DNA from: Balanoglossus misakiensis
Lineage: Eukaryota; Hemichordata
Direction of reading: 5' to 3'
Assembly (NCBI GenBank): GCA_040954595.2
Contig: CM082597.2
Span: 2,542,001-2,606,000, forward strand
Length of the DNA: 64,000 bases
Shown here piece by piece: positions 19,401 through 32,046 of the stretch. The translations under genes were made by a program, and so were the position numbers. The notes beneath the pieces were generated by a model that ran no database searches, was not told where the DNA came from, and worked only from the letters and a program-made list of their open reading frames with translations. Position 1 is the stretch's first letter. Each line of letters starts with the position of its first letter.

Positions 19401-22400
19401 CAACACCAGGCTACAATTTTGTTGTTACTTTTTTGACGAGACATATTTTATTATGCAGTTAAGTGATAAAACAGAATATGCGCAACTTGGCCTTGCAGTG
19501 ATAGCCAGAACACCAACGCTTCCAATGTTGGCCGCGGCGTACTTGAAGCGAAGCACGCTCTCACGGACTATCTCAGAACTACTGGTGAACAAATATCTAC
19601 AACATTCCCGGATGTGTTCTTTACTGGGGATGATTGAGGTCACCTGCCTACAGCGCAGTTTTCACCCACAGAGCAAACGCTCGTATTTTCTGACGCTTTT
19701 AGTTTAATAAATAGAACGTGTGTGCGTAATTGGGCCATAAGGCCTGCGGCTTTTTGTAGGATACCCGCAGAGTGTCTTCGACCCGGCAAGTCGTGAGCGT
19801 CTGAGAAAATTCCGAACAAAAATACCGACACAAAGTTGGTAATCGGTCCGCTAATCGCCCCAGTTTAATTCTGCTACGCTTCTCGCTGTGATGAGGACTC
19901 CAGCCACGAGCTTTTTGTGCAAGTACCGTCTATAGCGACCAACACAACAGATGCACATAAGAGTTCCATGAAACGGTACGGTTGTGTTTGAGATGGAAAG
20001 TGTTCCATCACGACTGGCGACATAGCCTTTTCCCAACGGAAGAGCTCGAGCATCGTTCAAGCAATATTGAAAGAAGAATGAATGCGCATAGCGTTTTCAA
20101 ATACATGCATTATATATAAAGCGGTGTCTCTATACAGACGAGAAACCTGCAGATATTACAACAGGCTTTTGTGGTGTCCATCACAGACATACAATCGATA
20201 TGCACGGAATGTCGCAGACACCCGCCGCTAAAGAATATGAAACGTCTGAGCAAATATGCTCGGCGGTGAACGAGGTATCCCCGCTGGGGGGTCCCGAGCT
20301 GGCCGTTATGAAAGTTGATTTGCGAAAGTAGGTCGCTGTTCAAAATGTCATCGGGGATTCTGTGCGGAGACACACCTGCCGCGTGTTTAGAATCTAAACT
20401 AATGTCGTCATGGAATATAGCAACATTCTCGAATTGCAATTGGTTCCTTCGTAGTAAGTTAGACTGGATAGCTAAACAGTTTGTTAGTTTTCTTGAGAGG
20501 ATTGGCTAAATTTGAACTCGATGGTTGCGATGAATGTTCACTTCTGTAGCGCACATCAACGCATCCAAATTTTGAGAAATTCAATCAGCACCTTTTCCGT
20601 TTAACAGCTGCGAAATCTATTCACAGTAAAAAATCTTTACGTGCCAGTGGACGAATTTTAGCGACTGGACGTTTGTGTTGAAACGATGATTGCTTTGAAA
20701 CGTTTTGGCGTTCTGCCAATACGCAACTTCCAACGGACCATGAATGCTGCGTGGAATGGCGATACCTTTATTTACTGGAATTCGCTCGGCCATCTCGCTT
20801 CGTGCGTAATGTTTATGTGTATTTCTCTGTGGCGCCTGGCCACCAGGGGAGTTCTGAATTCATATTTCAGCGCCACTTGCGTCAAAAATACTGTAAATTG
20901 ATTCAAGAAGCCATTATTTTTGAAGAGCATCTCGAGTTGTACGTTCGCTCTCTCTCGATCAACGAACCACCGGAACTGTTTACAGAACCATGCAAATGAG
21001 CAAGTGACGTTGGCAACATTGGCATGACGTCACCTGCCTTCTTACCCAACCAGATCACGTTGCCATTACTGAGAAACCTGACGATCTTCAAGCGACCTCG
21101 GCGGCGAAGAGCCTGCATTTGCGCGCAGAAGGGCAAATGACATGTGTTTTGTGGTTGAGTCGGGTCAATTGCACTTTACACGCGGCCTGCCATCTACTTA
21201 ACGGGATATGTGAACGCTGATAACTTTAGAAGTGCGGCGGAAATGTCGGCTAAATTAGCCGCACACGCAGTCACTCTACACCGCACTTGTAATAGCATAT
21301 GCCTGTCAGAACTGCAAACGGGGATTTAGCTTTAATCTCTCCGGGGTTAAAGCTGGCAGTTACAGATTCCTATGTAGAGGGGAAAAATTCGCTCTTTCTT
21401 TTGGGGCATTTAAATCTTCCACTAACCCTTTGGCGTTTTATCGCATGGAAATGATATTTGCGTAGTGATATTTTAACAACCGGCAAAAGGGTCAGGTCAG
21501 GGGTCAAATCTGACTGAGTACCGTGCGGTCCAAATATAGGCCCCGAAAGTCGGCCCAGCTATCGGTCGACGACTGATTATAAACTTCTTGCATACACTTG
21601 ACGCGCTCTGTCGCCTTCTTTTTATAGGGGAATCGTGTTCAGCCGTTGTGATGTATATCGAATTGCGACTCCAGGGTAATATGGCGTGATTTCCAAGGAA
21701 ATAATACGAACCTTCCCCTATAGTAATGCGTCAAAATGTATAAATCAATATGTAGATAAAATTAGCCTAACATATGATGTCATTTAATATGAGCTGTAAA
21801 AACAGGAAGAAAATGTTTCCTAACACCGATGGAATTTAATTGAATTGCCAAGATTTTAGTTATCGTCACGTAAAAGGATGAAAAACGCGCACTCTGTAGA
21901 CGACAAATTCTGACTGTTGTCTTTTGCCAGCTCCAATATGGCGCCGATCGAAAGGTCATCGCTCAAAAAATCACGCAGCAAAGTTTTGACGCACGCAGTG
22001 ACCCCTCAGTACATTCTTTGCAATTAATGGCGTCTAATTATTAGTACTAGGTATTTCAGAAATGGGATGCCAACCTCAGGATTGACAGCGATTTGCCTTT
22101 AGCATGTAAGCAGTCATTTCCGCTACGAGCACACGAACTACGTTACTGCATCTGACAAATAGGTTTCTGTGTAATTGCCACCCATAAAGAATTATGACAT
22201 ATTCCTCTTGCTGAAATAAATTTTCAATTTAACCTTTTCGCTGTAATTATTTTAAGCTCTCATTTATCGCTGTCGGCGTAGGTTGCGGTGATAACGCCTA
22301 AAAAGGCGATGACATTTTGACGCCTCTCATTTCTACTCGCGTGCATAGGATAGCAGTTTGTCTTTTAAAAACGTTAACGCGAATAAAATTATCTGTATCA

Positions 22401-23080
22401 AGATTTCCCAGTCATTTGTAAAATTTCCTCTGCGCATATGCAAGAGTATTTGGCAGGGATCACACGGTATGGGGTCGATTTGGTTATTCAATTAGAATTT
22501 AATATCTTTGTTTGCGTAGAGTGGTGAGAATCTAATCAATTTTTACGCTCACATATAACCCTGTGCGATGCATTTTAAACTTGTAATGCGCAGGGTCGCC
22601 AGATGTTGGAAAGAAAAAATATTAATTCGAAAAGTTATGTTGTATTTCGTATCCTGTGTCGTTACTGTTACTTGCTGTGATGATCCTCAGTAAAGACTTT
22701 TCTGATTAATTTTGCATGTCTTGTGAGCTGGCAGTTTGTGCGTCAGTGCGTTCGGTGACCGAGGGCTTAACCTGCACAAAGGACGAACGTGTGAATCAAT
22801 CCGGATCTCGAGCTCGGCGCTTTAACACGGGTTTTACGGAGATTCGGGGGCGATTACCTCGCTCACAGGGGCGGACAGTCACTACAAAGGCGGTGCCGGG
22901 AGTTAAACGAGAGAATAAACCCGCTTTCGTAATTCGCCAAACCACAGTCAGTGACTGTTGCCGAACGTGGGGACCATCAATTTTTTTTTCGCAACAAAAG
23001 GTGAATGCCTTGTACGTTGTACGCTGTCTCACCAGCGATTGCGCCGCAGATACCACCGTGCGTTTTAACCCCAGTACAGA

Positions 23081-23110
23081 GTGACGTCATATGACGTCAT
23101 ATAACGTCAC
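23081..23110. promoter_or_regulatory. Triple CRE palindrome with 10-bp phasing
   Basis: Three CRE-like sites, TGACGTCA, TGACGTCA and TAACGTCA, begin at 23082, 23092 and 23102, exactly one helical turn apart. The whole 30 bp is nearly its own reverse complement. Confidence 0.45.
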
Positions 23111-24880
23111 TGCTCGTTATAGCTGCATTCGGAATTCAATTCTCTTAATTATTGGATCATTAATCGGGTCGTTATCAAAAATTTACAACACTCAGAGAGA
23201 TAGGAATCCAATCTCCTTTCATTATGACTGCGCTCGTTTCATTTTTTTTTTCGAAGGAAAATGACAGACCCAGAGTTAAACGCAATCATAAATATTTAAC
23301 TTCACTGTGGCAGTCCCGGGGTTAGGGTTTTACATTTTACATCACAGCCATCCATAAAGTAAAATCGGACCTAAGCACGCGATTGAAACGCGGCGGAAGT
23401 AATTTTATCGCGTGTTTTCGACAGAGATATTCACAAACATGGTGTAGATGCCGCCACAGCTACACATTTCGCATAATTTTTAAGGACGTTTTACTATGCA
23501 AAATCAAAAACATGTAACAATTCATTGTTTGCAATGGTGAACACCTGGTTTGGACAGTCACCTAACCCTTTCAAGTTCCATCCAAAGAGTATTGTTCGTT
23601 ATAATTCCTTACATAAATTAAAAATGGCGGTGTCTTGTTTGTCAAGTGTTTACACCTGTACCTCGCAACCATGCTCGGAAAAAAATACGCAATTCACAAA
23701 ATCTTGTCAAACTTCTGTGGCATTCATTATACTTTAAGTAGAACACTCCTGATGTGAAATATGCATGGTCCTTTTCAAAACTGGAGAATATCACAAGGCC
23801 GCTTCATTACACTCGTAATCAAGGCCCACTTCACGTCGTGCGTCATCAGCTCGAGATAAAATATCGACGGAGAAATAGAGTTACACAGTTGAGCTATCAT
23901 TTCGATGAAGACAGACCGAACGAGTTTCTTTGTTCGGCGGTGTGAGTCGTGACGGACGCGTCAGTGATGTCATTTTTTCTACATGAGAAGCATCAGAGCG
24001 TATAATGATCACGGTTGGACAATGGCGATGCAAACAGAAATTTCCATTAGTTGTAATGAACAACGCTTGATGGACAGATTACTGACAATTGAGAGAGTAT
24101 CATGTTGGCTGATATATATCTTGTTTTTCTCGGAGCTCTTCGGGGTTTATTACGACGATGACGCAAAATGTGTCGATGTTTTCGAGGCCGACTGAGTCTT
24201 ACAAAAGCATGTCTTGAGATTGGTTACATATAATGGATGTTACTGTTCGTTGCTTTGCTGTTTGGGCAAATTACATGACACGCGTTTTCTAGCATATATC
24301 TATCTGTCAATAAAATAAGGATGACCAAAATGAATCAACAAAACATCAATGTCTATGCTCATAGAATTGCTATGATGTTAAGGGGTTTGCGACCTGACCG
24401 TCACTGGTTGGCACCGCTATGTCTCGTTACCCGCGTTCTTCGTCAGTCAGCGTCAATTATGACGTCATTGGATGTGCTGGGGGCATCCTTTAGATTATAG
24501 CTAGTGCCGGCAGGCGAATATCAACCGTTTACTTATTACAACCGCAGAAAGTAATATACCCTGAAACAAAGCGATGTATAAAAGGGTCCTTGCAGTATTC
24601 ATTAAAGCAGTTGACGTCGCTAATGGAGTTCACGCCAGGTCACATTCCGCCAGTCTTAGCAGCGAAAGATAACGTTCTGCGCATGACAAAAATGTTTATT
24701 ACATTTATACATTTTATTTATTCCCCTTTCATTAATGTTATCGACTTCATTATTTGCCAATATTTGCCACCCCGTGATGTCAAATGGCTGTTCTGAGAGC
24801 TCTTTTCAACAGCTAATTTTAAAACTCAAAACCAATTACATGTACTACAACGTGTTGTTCTGAATCTATAGATGGACAAG

Positions 24881-24883
<3 letters not shown>

Positions 24884-24929
<46 letters not shown>
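24884..24929. repeat. (GACA)n microsatellite
   Basis: About eleven uninterrupted GACA units, sitting in CpG-rich intergenic sequence. Confidence 0.95.
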
Positions 24930-27278
24930 TTCTTATGTGACACTGAGGTGGCAATAGGAACTGAATGCACGACGGCAGATCTGGATTACGTCATTTACGT
25001 TGGACACTTCGGCGACCTTATTTTTTTCTCCAAGAAAGTGAAAGTGCGGACGTCATCACGACTGTGGTTGTGATACGCTATTAGCGCGGTCCGCCGTCCC
25101 TCAGCTTAATTACCTCCTTGATAAAACTCTGTCAGATCGCGTTGACGTCATCAGTCAAATCAACCACCAATTTAAGGAAATGGGACTCGTCGTCTCCATG
25201 GTGATGAACATCATCCGCGAGCTACATCACAGACAACTGCCGTCATTCAGCCCTCGCAGCGTGTCAGTCTGTCGTCGGTCTCTATTCTACGAATTCTTCG
25301 GCGGTTTTTCGCTCTATTACCGCAGTGTCACGAAGATTTACTGTTCGGGGCGACAGAGAGACAAGTACAAATTGCTTTCACGCGAAAAACCAATCAAGCT
25401 TACGACGTGTCACTCGTTCCTGACAGAATTACGGCAAATTCGGGTTGTTGTATTGTTTCTTGCTTCATCATCACATGTGACCGTCACGTGACGTAGCCAC
25501 TCCGCAAGTCTGGGGCCAGACATTTCGCTGAAAACTGATACATATAGCTTTGATGTTGGTTTTGATTGTTCATGTTGTATTTAAGAAAAAAAAATATGAG
25601 TAACGATGCATTGTTTGCCCTGATACACAGTGCAATACAAAGTAACAACTCCATTGCGGGCAATGATATACATTTTAGCAATTATACTTTGTATCTAGTT
25701 TGACCTCTCAGCAACTGTGTCGCACGGGACAAATACCCGCAACCGCAGACTGGACGGCACCCTCGCTTTAAAATACAGTCGTCACAATTCTGTGAGAAGA
25801 TACAGCTGCCTCAGAGAAGGAAACTGTGAGTGGCCTCTCTCAGTATACAGAAAAATTTACTTGCGCCCTCGAGGGATAGGGTTTCTTGGACCCGGCAGGG
25901 ACAGGGCCAAAACATGGCGGCCGACACTGGAATAAAAAACCCGAAAATACTCGTTAGATTTCACTCGTTACTATCGCATTACAGATGTGTTCGTGAGTTA
26001 CAGTTACACTTTGCGTGCCAATAGTTAGAAGTGCTAACACACATTTATTTTTACGGTCAGACGACATCATTTGGCGCCAAACAAGTTGTCAAGGTGACGT
26101 CAAATGTGATACGCAGGTGTTAACTCAGCGCGGGAATTTCTGTCGCGTACACTACTCATTGCATACAATGTTATTCGAAGTGACGACACCCTGAACGGCT
26201 GTTTCACACAAACAGGAAAAAAATCGGAAATAGGTCTGATATTTGTGCTACGTTCTCCGAGATTGTTTCCAAAGCATTACATTCGATGACGTCTTTCGAT
26301 GTTTGCGTTATTTCAAATAAACTTCGGTTATCCGTGGGGTGCAATTTACAAACTACATTTATGCGGGAAATTAAAGCGCTTTGATGAACCATGTTGTCGA
26401 CTGGACGTAGAGTGAAAACATGGTTATGACGACCAACGCGTAAGAATGCATTCAGAAGATTGCACTGTCAAACCGAATACTAGAATCCCGGGACTTTCCT
26501 ACAAACAAGCTAAGTAAAGGAATTCGAAGCGGATGTTTTTGCGCTTCGCTGAGTATTATTCGACGTGTTTGATGTGGCGCCGCGGAAATTTTGGCACATC
26601 GCCGCTTGGTACTCGTATGTCCTGCACGCAGACGACGTCGACGTCCGACATGGACCGAAGTTTTTATCATGCCACGTGTGCAGAACAAACTAACACGTCA
26701 TAAAATGCTCAAAATGTGTCAAGTAGAAAAGAAAAATCGATGTCATTATCAGCTGTGATGATCGTTCAGACACATGGACTGTCGTTCAGAATAGAACAAT
26801 ACGCAAAATAGTGGTGTTGATGGAGGGTCGTGACTAGGGGCTTACTTACTGGTGGATCTGTCAGAGAACATACGAAAAACAATTTCCAATTTTCAAAGAC
26901 GAAACAACAAAATCAAGTCCACCCAACACTCTTAATTTAACCACTTGCCGTCGGGATTCATATATTTCCACTGACACACAGGCCTATGCTAAAATTTCCA
27001 TGCAATCAGTATTGGGGAGAAGCAAAGTACAGTTGAACGCCAGAGGGCGTTATTCTTATGACGTCACCGGCACACACGTGTATCGATCCAGCAGAACGTT
27101 CCCACGTCATTCTGAGGCCGGTTCATTTTGTTCGACATTCTGCTTTGATGCTTAATCCGGTATATCGCGCGATATATTAAATATAAATTTTCAGAGTTCG
27201 CTTTAACTCACTTGGTACAGCTGTGTGTCTGACGTAAATTGGACAGCGTTTATTGATGAGATGTTCGTATAGTCTGAA

Positions 27279-27710
27279 TGACGTCACATATCCAAAGCTT
27301 CGATATGCTAATACCTACGGTTACTCGATGGAAATACTGTAGTAATGGACCTCAGTCTACTATAGATGGTACGCTATATTTGCATTTGAGCTCCGCCCAC
27401 TGATTGACGTCACATATTAAAAGCTTCCATATGCTAATACCTACGGTTACTCGATGGAAATAGTAATGGACCTCAGTCTACTATGGATGGTACGCTATAT
27501 TTGCATTTGAGCTCCGCCCACTGATTGACGTCACATATTAAAAGCTTCCATATGCTAATACCTACGGTTACTCGATGGAAATAGTAATGGGACTCAGTCT
27601 ACTATAGATGGTACGCTATATTTGCATTTGAGCTCCGCCCACTGATTGACGTCACATATTAAAAGCTTCCATATGCTAATACCTACGGTTACTCGATGGA
27701 AATAGTGGAT
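27279..27710. repeat. ~121-bp tandem repeat, block 1 (three full units and a partial)
   Basis: Units start at the CRE at 27279, 27405, 27526 and 27647 (periods 126, 121 and 121). Each full unit carries TGACGTCACATAT, ATATGCTAATACC, CGGTTACTCGATGGAAATA, an octamer ATTTGCAT (27378, 27499, 27620) and GCTCCGCCCAC (GC box). Copies differ at a few bases. The first has a 5-bp insertion. Confidence 0.93.
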
Positions 27711-28033
27711 GACACATGCAAGTTGCAATTTATGTTGTTGAAAAATATCTAATTTGCTCCATTCGTTAATATCAATCACGTGATATGGCAATGTGACCCA
27801 CGGCGTTGTCATTTCCAGGTGACGGGCAAGCAATATTTCGGCATCCAGTAAAAGTTTTTCCGAGTATTTTTTTACTTAAGAACCGCATGATTGTTGCTAA
27901 AGTTGCCCACCATCTGGAAATTTAAATGTCAACGTAACTGCGCCTGGGCGCGTCTGACGTCATTTGATATCGAAGAACAATCACTGAAAGTCATTATAGG
28001 AATCTGTTTCTTGTTTAAATACAGTGGAAAAAT

Positions 28034-28266
28034 GTCGTATGCTATATTTGCATTTGAGCTCCGCCCACTGATTGATGTCACATATCCAAAGCTTCGATAT
28101 GCTAATACCTACGGTTACTCGATGGAAATAGTGATGGAACTCAGTCTACTATACATGTACATGTAGATGGTACGCTATATTTGCATTTGAGCTCCGCCCA
28201 CTGATAAACGTCACATATCCAAAGCGTCGATATGCTAATACCTACGGTTACTCGATGGAAATAGTA
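28034..28266. repeat. ~121-bp tandem repeat, block 2 (two units)
   Basis: The same unit as at 27279-27710, separated from it by about 320 bp of unrelated sequence. The CRE positions have decayed to TGATGTCA (28073) and AAACGTCA (28206). The octamer, GC box and CGGTTACTCGATGGAAATA are kept. A TACATGTACATGTA insertion lies between the two units. Confidence 0.92.
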
Positions 28267-28381
28267 TTTTCTGTTCGTTTGAGCGTAGCGAATTAGGACA
28301 GAAATGTTTTCTTGGCGTTGGCTGTACACACCTGTGAGGGTTAATATGCTAATGTGAGTCCATATATAAATGCCTGTAAGA

Positions 28382-28758
28382 AGTCTGGTTCCCTGCCCCA
28401 ATCCCACCGCTGGCTGCGCTACGCTAAAGGGAAAGGGGTCAGGTACGGCCCGATTTCACACCCAGAAACCTGGGTAGACCACGTGATCATAAACAAGATG
28501 GATGCCTCCAATGTCCGTACGCCAGTCAAGATTCATCCTGGCAGTTTATTTTGTTTCGTTTGTTTTAAAGTTGGAAATCGAATGGTAAACATTAATGGAG
28601 GTGAAGGAGAGAACGGGAAATGAGTATCTTACAAAAACATATCAACTTAACAACTTAATGTTTGTACCAATGAGAGCCATGTTTACAATAGGCCGTGCCT
28701 GACCCTTTCCCTTTAGCGTAGCGCAGCCAGCGGTGGGATTGGGACAGGGAACCAGACT
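28382..28758. mobile_element. Non-coding foldback element with ~68-bp inverted ends (MITE-like)
   Basis: The left arm 28382-28450 (starting AGTCTGGTTCCCTGCCCC, containing CGCTGGCTGCGCTACGCTAA) is matched in inverse by 28691-28758 with only a few mismatches. The ~240 bp between them encode nothing recognisable. Inverted ends with no transposase fit a MITE or foldback element. I see no convincing target-site duplication. Confidence 0.75.
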
Positions 28759-31609
28759 AATGTTCGTATACATGTACTTGTGGCAGTATCCATCCAAGCC
28801 ACAGAAAATGTAGGCCTACATCCATGGTGTAACTTGTAAGGCACGACCCTCTACGCAAGCGAATTGGAAGCTGTGTCAATCGCAAACTATTGAGCGGGCC
28901 GGGCTGTGTGTATATAAAAAAGTCGTGACGAATTTGCTTGCTCATTCGGCCGTCAAACGATTCGTCATACTGCAAATCTACCACACCCCTCCCTGTGACA
29001 ATCTTTTCGCCGGTCGACACGGCAGCGCGCAATGACGTCATTCACGGATTAATCCAAACACAGTTGGATGCATGTCGGCATTTATAAATAGTTCAATAAA
29101 TCCCCGGCTGGGTCAGGTGTACATAAAGTGCACCTGCGCTGCGACAAACAAAAGATGGACACGATTCGTGGCAGACAATAGAATCGACACAGACAGAAAT
29201 TCCCACATTTTCAGCGACAGTCGCAAGTCGTCCAACCTGTAGGCCATCTACACCAAAATCAACATTTCATTTGGTCTAAAATTTTAGGGCTTCAATATAA
29301 CTGTATCATCGGATTTCGTAATCATGTGTACACACTTTTGCGTTTGTTTTAATCCATTAAATAAATTTGCGACCAGATTGTTGCTAGTTGAATCGTAAAT
29401 GATATGAGATAGATTGGGCGTAGTGACGTCAGAGTTTTATTTGTTTGTTTGATTTAGGGGTTATACATTTTGACTCATATCAGAAATCTGTCGGCCGGGC
29501 CTCCGGACAAGGTCGAACGCTGGTCAGTGTCTGGTACCCAGGTCTGATGGTCATGATATCAATCTGGTCGCAATAAGTGTTTTGTGATTAACACGCATGG
29601 GTTGCCAGGTTATCGCTGTTCACCTGGTCGTTGGATGCCAGGCAGTTACTAATTTCCTGGCCTCTCCGTGGCATGAAAATACACTTGGAATTTTCAGATC
29701 AGCCCGAGGGGGCACTTCCATTCTGACACCACTGTCTCTCTGTATACACAAAGGTCAACCTTCGTCCCACATTTAACAAAGGGCAGGTCAAACTATAAAA
29801 GCATAGTGGTGAAAATAATGGCCGCACTCCAAAATGTCCTTTGGCAAGGTTTCCCCTTTGCGTTCCATTTTGGTATACTTGTGTTTCTGCATTTATGATG
29901 ACCTTCTGACATTCAAAAATCCGCCTCCTTGTAGGATTAACACGACCGACCTTGAACGTTTGTCACCACATTTTTGCACCTGCAACAAGAGCGAGCGGTC
30001 ACATTTGAGCGGGAATTTTTGGCGCCAAATATACAGCTCGCTGTACGTGTATTGCGCATGCCGGCTTCTGTCTAGATCAAAGAGACATTCTGACGTCATT
30101 CCGTACATGCAGAAATATTTGGTGTAAAATCCGAACAATATGGCGGGCGGAACTGAAAGGCAGATGCCAGCAAACTCGAGCAGTAACTTTGACAACGGAC
30201 GCGCACCATATTGCACGTTACTATTTTTGTGACCCGTTGAATGTTTTTCACGGGTCTCCTGTTTTAGTTATGTTCACCTGTCCAATTGAAAAATGCAAAT
30301 AAACAAAATACCAGCGTTGCTGCCAGGAAGCACGATTCTGTAAGCGCACGAGAGATATTAACAGTCAAAAGTGTCGACAGATCCACTCGTTGTCTGGTGA
30401 ACGGGGTACCTGGCGGGGTTATGATTGACGTCATCGCAGACCTTCGTCGGTGTTTAAACAGAACAAAACAAAAATAGCCCGGTCGTTTGCAAAGCTGCTG
30501 TACCTTTTCAACACGTTTAGATAATGGTGGTACCATAAGAATTAAAATACACTGCACGTATGCCGTATGGTCGTACGACAGATGTGCTCGGAGTGATCGT
30601 GTCGTCAGTATCTCGGGTGTTGAGGTACGTTGCCGACTTCAGAACAGAAAGTAGATTACCGTTTCTTCTATAGATAAAATACTTGACACTAGTAATTACA
30701 TAATTCAGAGGCGACTTAGTAATAAACAGGTATTTTTGGTCGAAACAGGTGGCCATCGCTGCCGGGAACTTCAGGTAAACCTGCCAGCAACGGAACTATA
30801 TCATGAGTAAACATGGTTCGTTCTATTATATTTGTCGGCGGCTATTCACAGAGTATCTCGACCAAGAATCAGCTGTCGAAGGCCGGTACAACGCAAGCTA
30901 CAATATAACGACCTCGCAGTAGGCACCTTTCTTTCAACACCGCACGAACTGTCAATACTTCCTCGGGGACATTGTTAGTGTCAGATTCCAAGCACATGTA
31001 AAGCTGCCCCAAGCTTTTCCTGCGCCGCATTGAAAGTGTCGTGCTTCGAGTAGAAAGATACTTTAGAAAGTCAAGGCCGAGAAAATCCAAAAGGCCTGAT
31101 TGCCCGGATGTCTCGTTTTACCTCGTCTTCCGCTGTGGATGTCGTCATCGAAATAGGAACGCAGACACTCTATCTGTAGTTGGAGCTGGCTACATTTTTG
31201 TGTGGACGTACGTGCTGCACGGTATCATCAAAAGAATTAGATTATTACCTTCCCTGCTGAATGAATATCAACTTACGCTAAATCCTGATGGAAATGTAGA
31301 AAACAACAATACTATGAAGGCCCACAAATCGCAAGGACGATCCATGAATTTTACACGTCAAGACTCCTTTGAAGGCATCCAAGAAGTCTTATTAAAATTT
31401 AATCCAAACGACAACCAGATGCTTTTAGTTATTCGACTGGAGGCGTAGGTTTTTTAGATTAGTCGTTGATGTGTGTCTATCAATACTGTGAAGTGATGCA
31501 TTGGTAAGGTTTCAGCAAAATAGTATTACAGTCTGGTTTCTCTGTTATGCGTCACTATTTCTCAATGTCAGGCATGGATGGTCCGCATATCGAGACAGAC
31601 AGAAAAGAA

Positions 31610-31640
31610 AGACAGACAGACAGACAGACAGACAGACAGG
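31610..31640. repeat. (GACA)n microsatellite
   Basis: About eight GACA units followed by looser copies to about 31670. It is the same motif as at 24884 and 36641. Confidence 0.92.
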
Positions 31641-31943
31641 GAGGCACACAGCCAGTCAGACAGACACAGCAAGAGATATACAGGAAAGACAGCGGTGGGG
31701 CTCTAGTGGCCAATGAACTACCTGGGACAGGTCTGGTCATTATTCCTTCTATAAGGGTTACTATAGCAACTATCCAGGCAACGCAGTCACCAGGGAAGGC
31801 ATTTCGTAAACTATTACGACTGCAGTCAACAGTGTTTATGAGTCTTGCCTGATTTCAAACACGCCCATTGCACTAAACTTCAATAGACGACAAGTATGTG
31901 GCCGTGCGTTGCAGGAGAAAAGGTCAACGACCTGGGTGCCAGT

Positions 31944-32046
31944 ATAGACAACACATTATATGCACATAGACAATATATCATGAACATATAGACAACATAT
32001 CATGTACACATAGTCATAGACAACATATCATGTACATACATATAAT
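31944..32046. repeat. Degenerate short tandem repeat (ATAGACAACATATCATG...)
   Basis: Four imperfect copies of a ~24-27-bp unit with core TAGACAACATATCATGTACA follow one another. AT-rich and non-coding. Confidence 0.75.

Larger units (their letters stand above)
16901..27278. other. Gene desert, left part of the intergenic region
   Basis: No exon, RNA gene or transposon protein is recognised. Open frames up to 146 codons (for example 19267-19707) overlap frames on the opposite strand and show no motif. The stretch is CpG-rich and carries eleven CRE palindromes before the boundary with the tandem repeat, a C run at 18627-18641 and a GACA microsatellite at 24884-24929. Confidence 0.5.

Noticed and set aside
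19267-19707. 146-codon plus-strand frame with overlapping minus-strand frames
   Set aside because: Open on both strands, no recognisable domain, no good exon borders.
22716-23084. 122-codon plus-strand frame starting with ATG
   Set aside because: Composition looks random, a long minus-strand frame mirrors it, and it ends in the triple CRE palindrome.
27594-28407. Open frames reading through the ~121-bp repeats
   Set aside because: They simply translate the tandem units in one phase; there is no start context or family similarity.
28382-28758. CRISPR or palindromic array
   Set aside because: A single pair of inverted arms in animal DNA; it is a foldback element, not an array.
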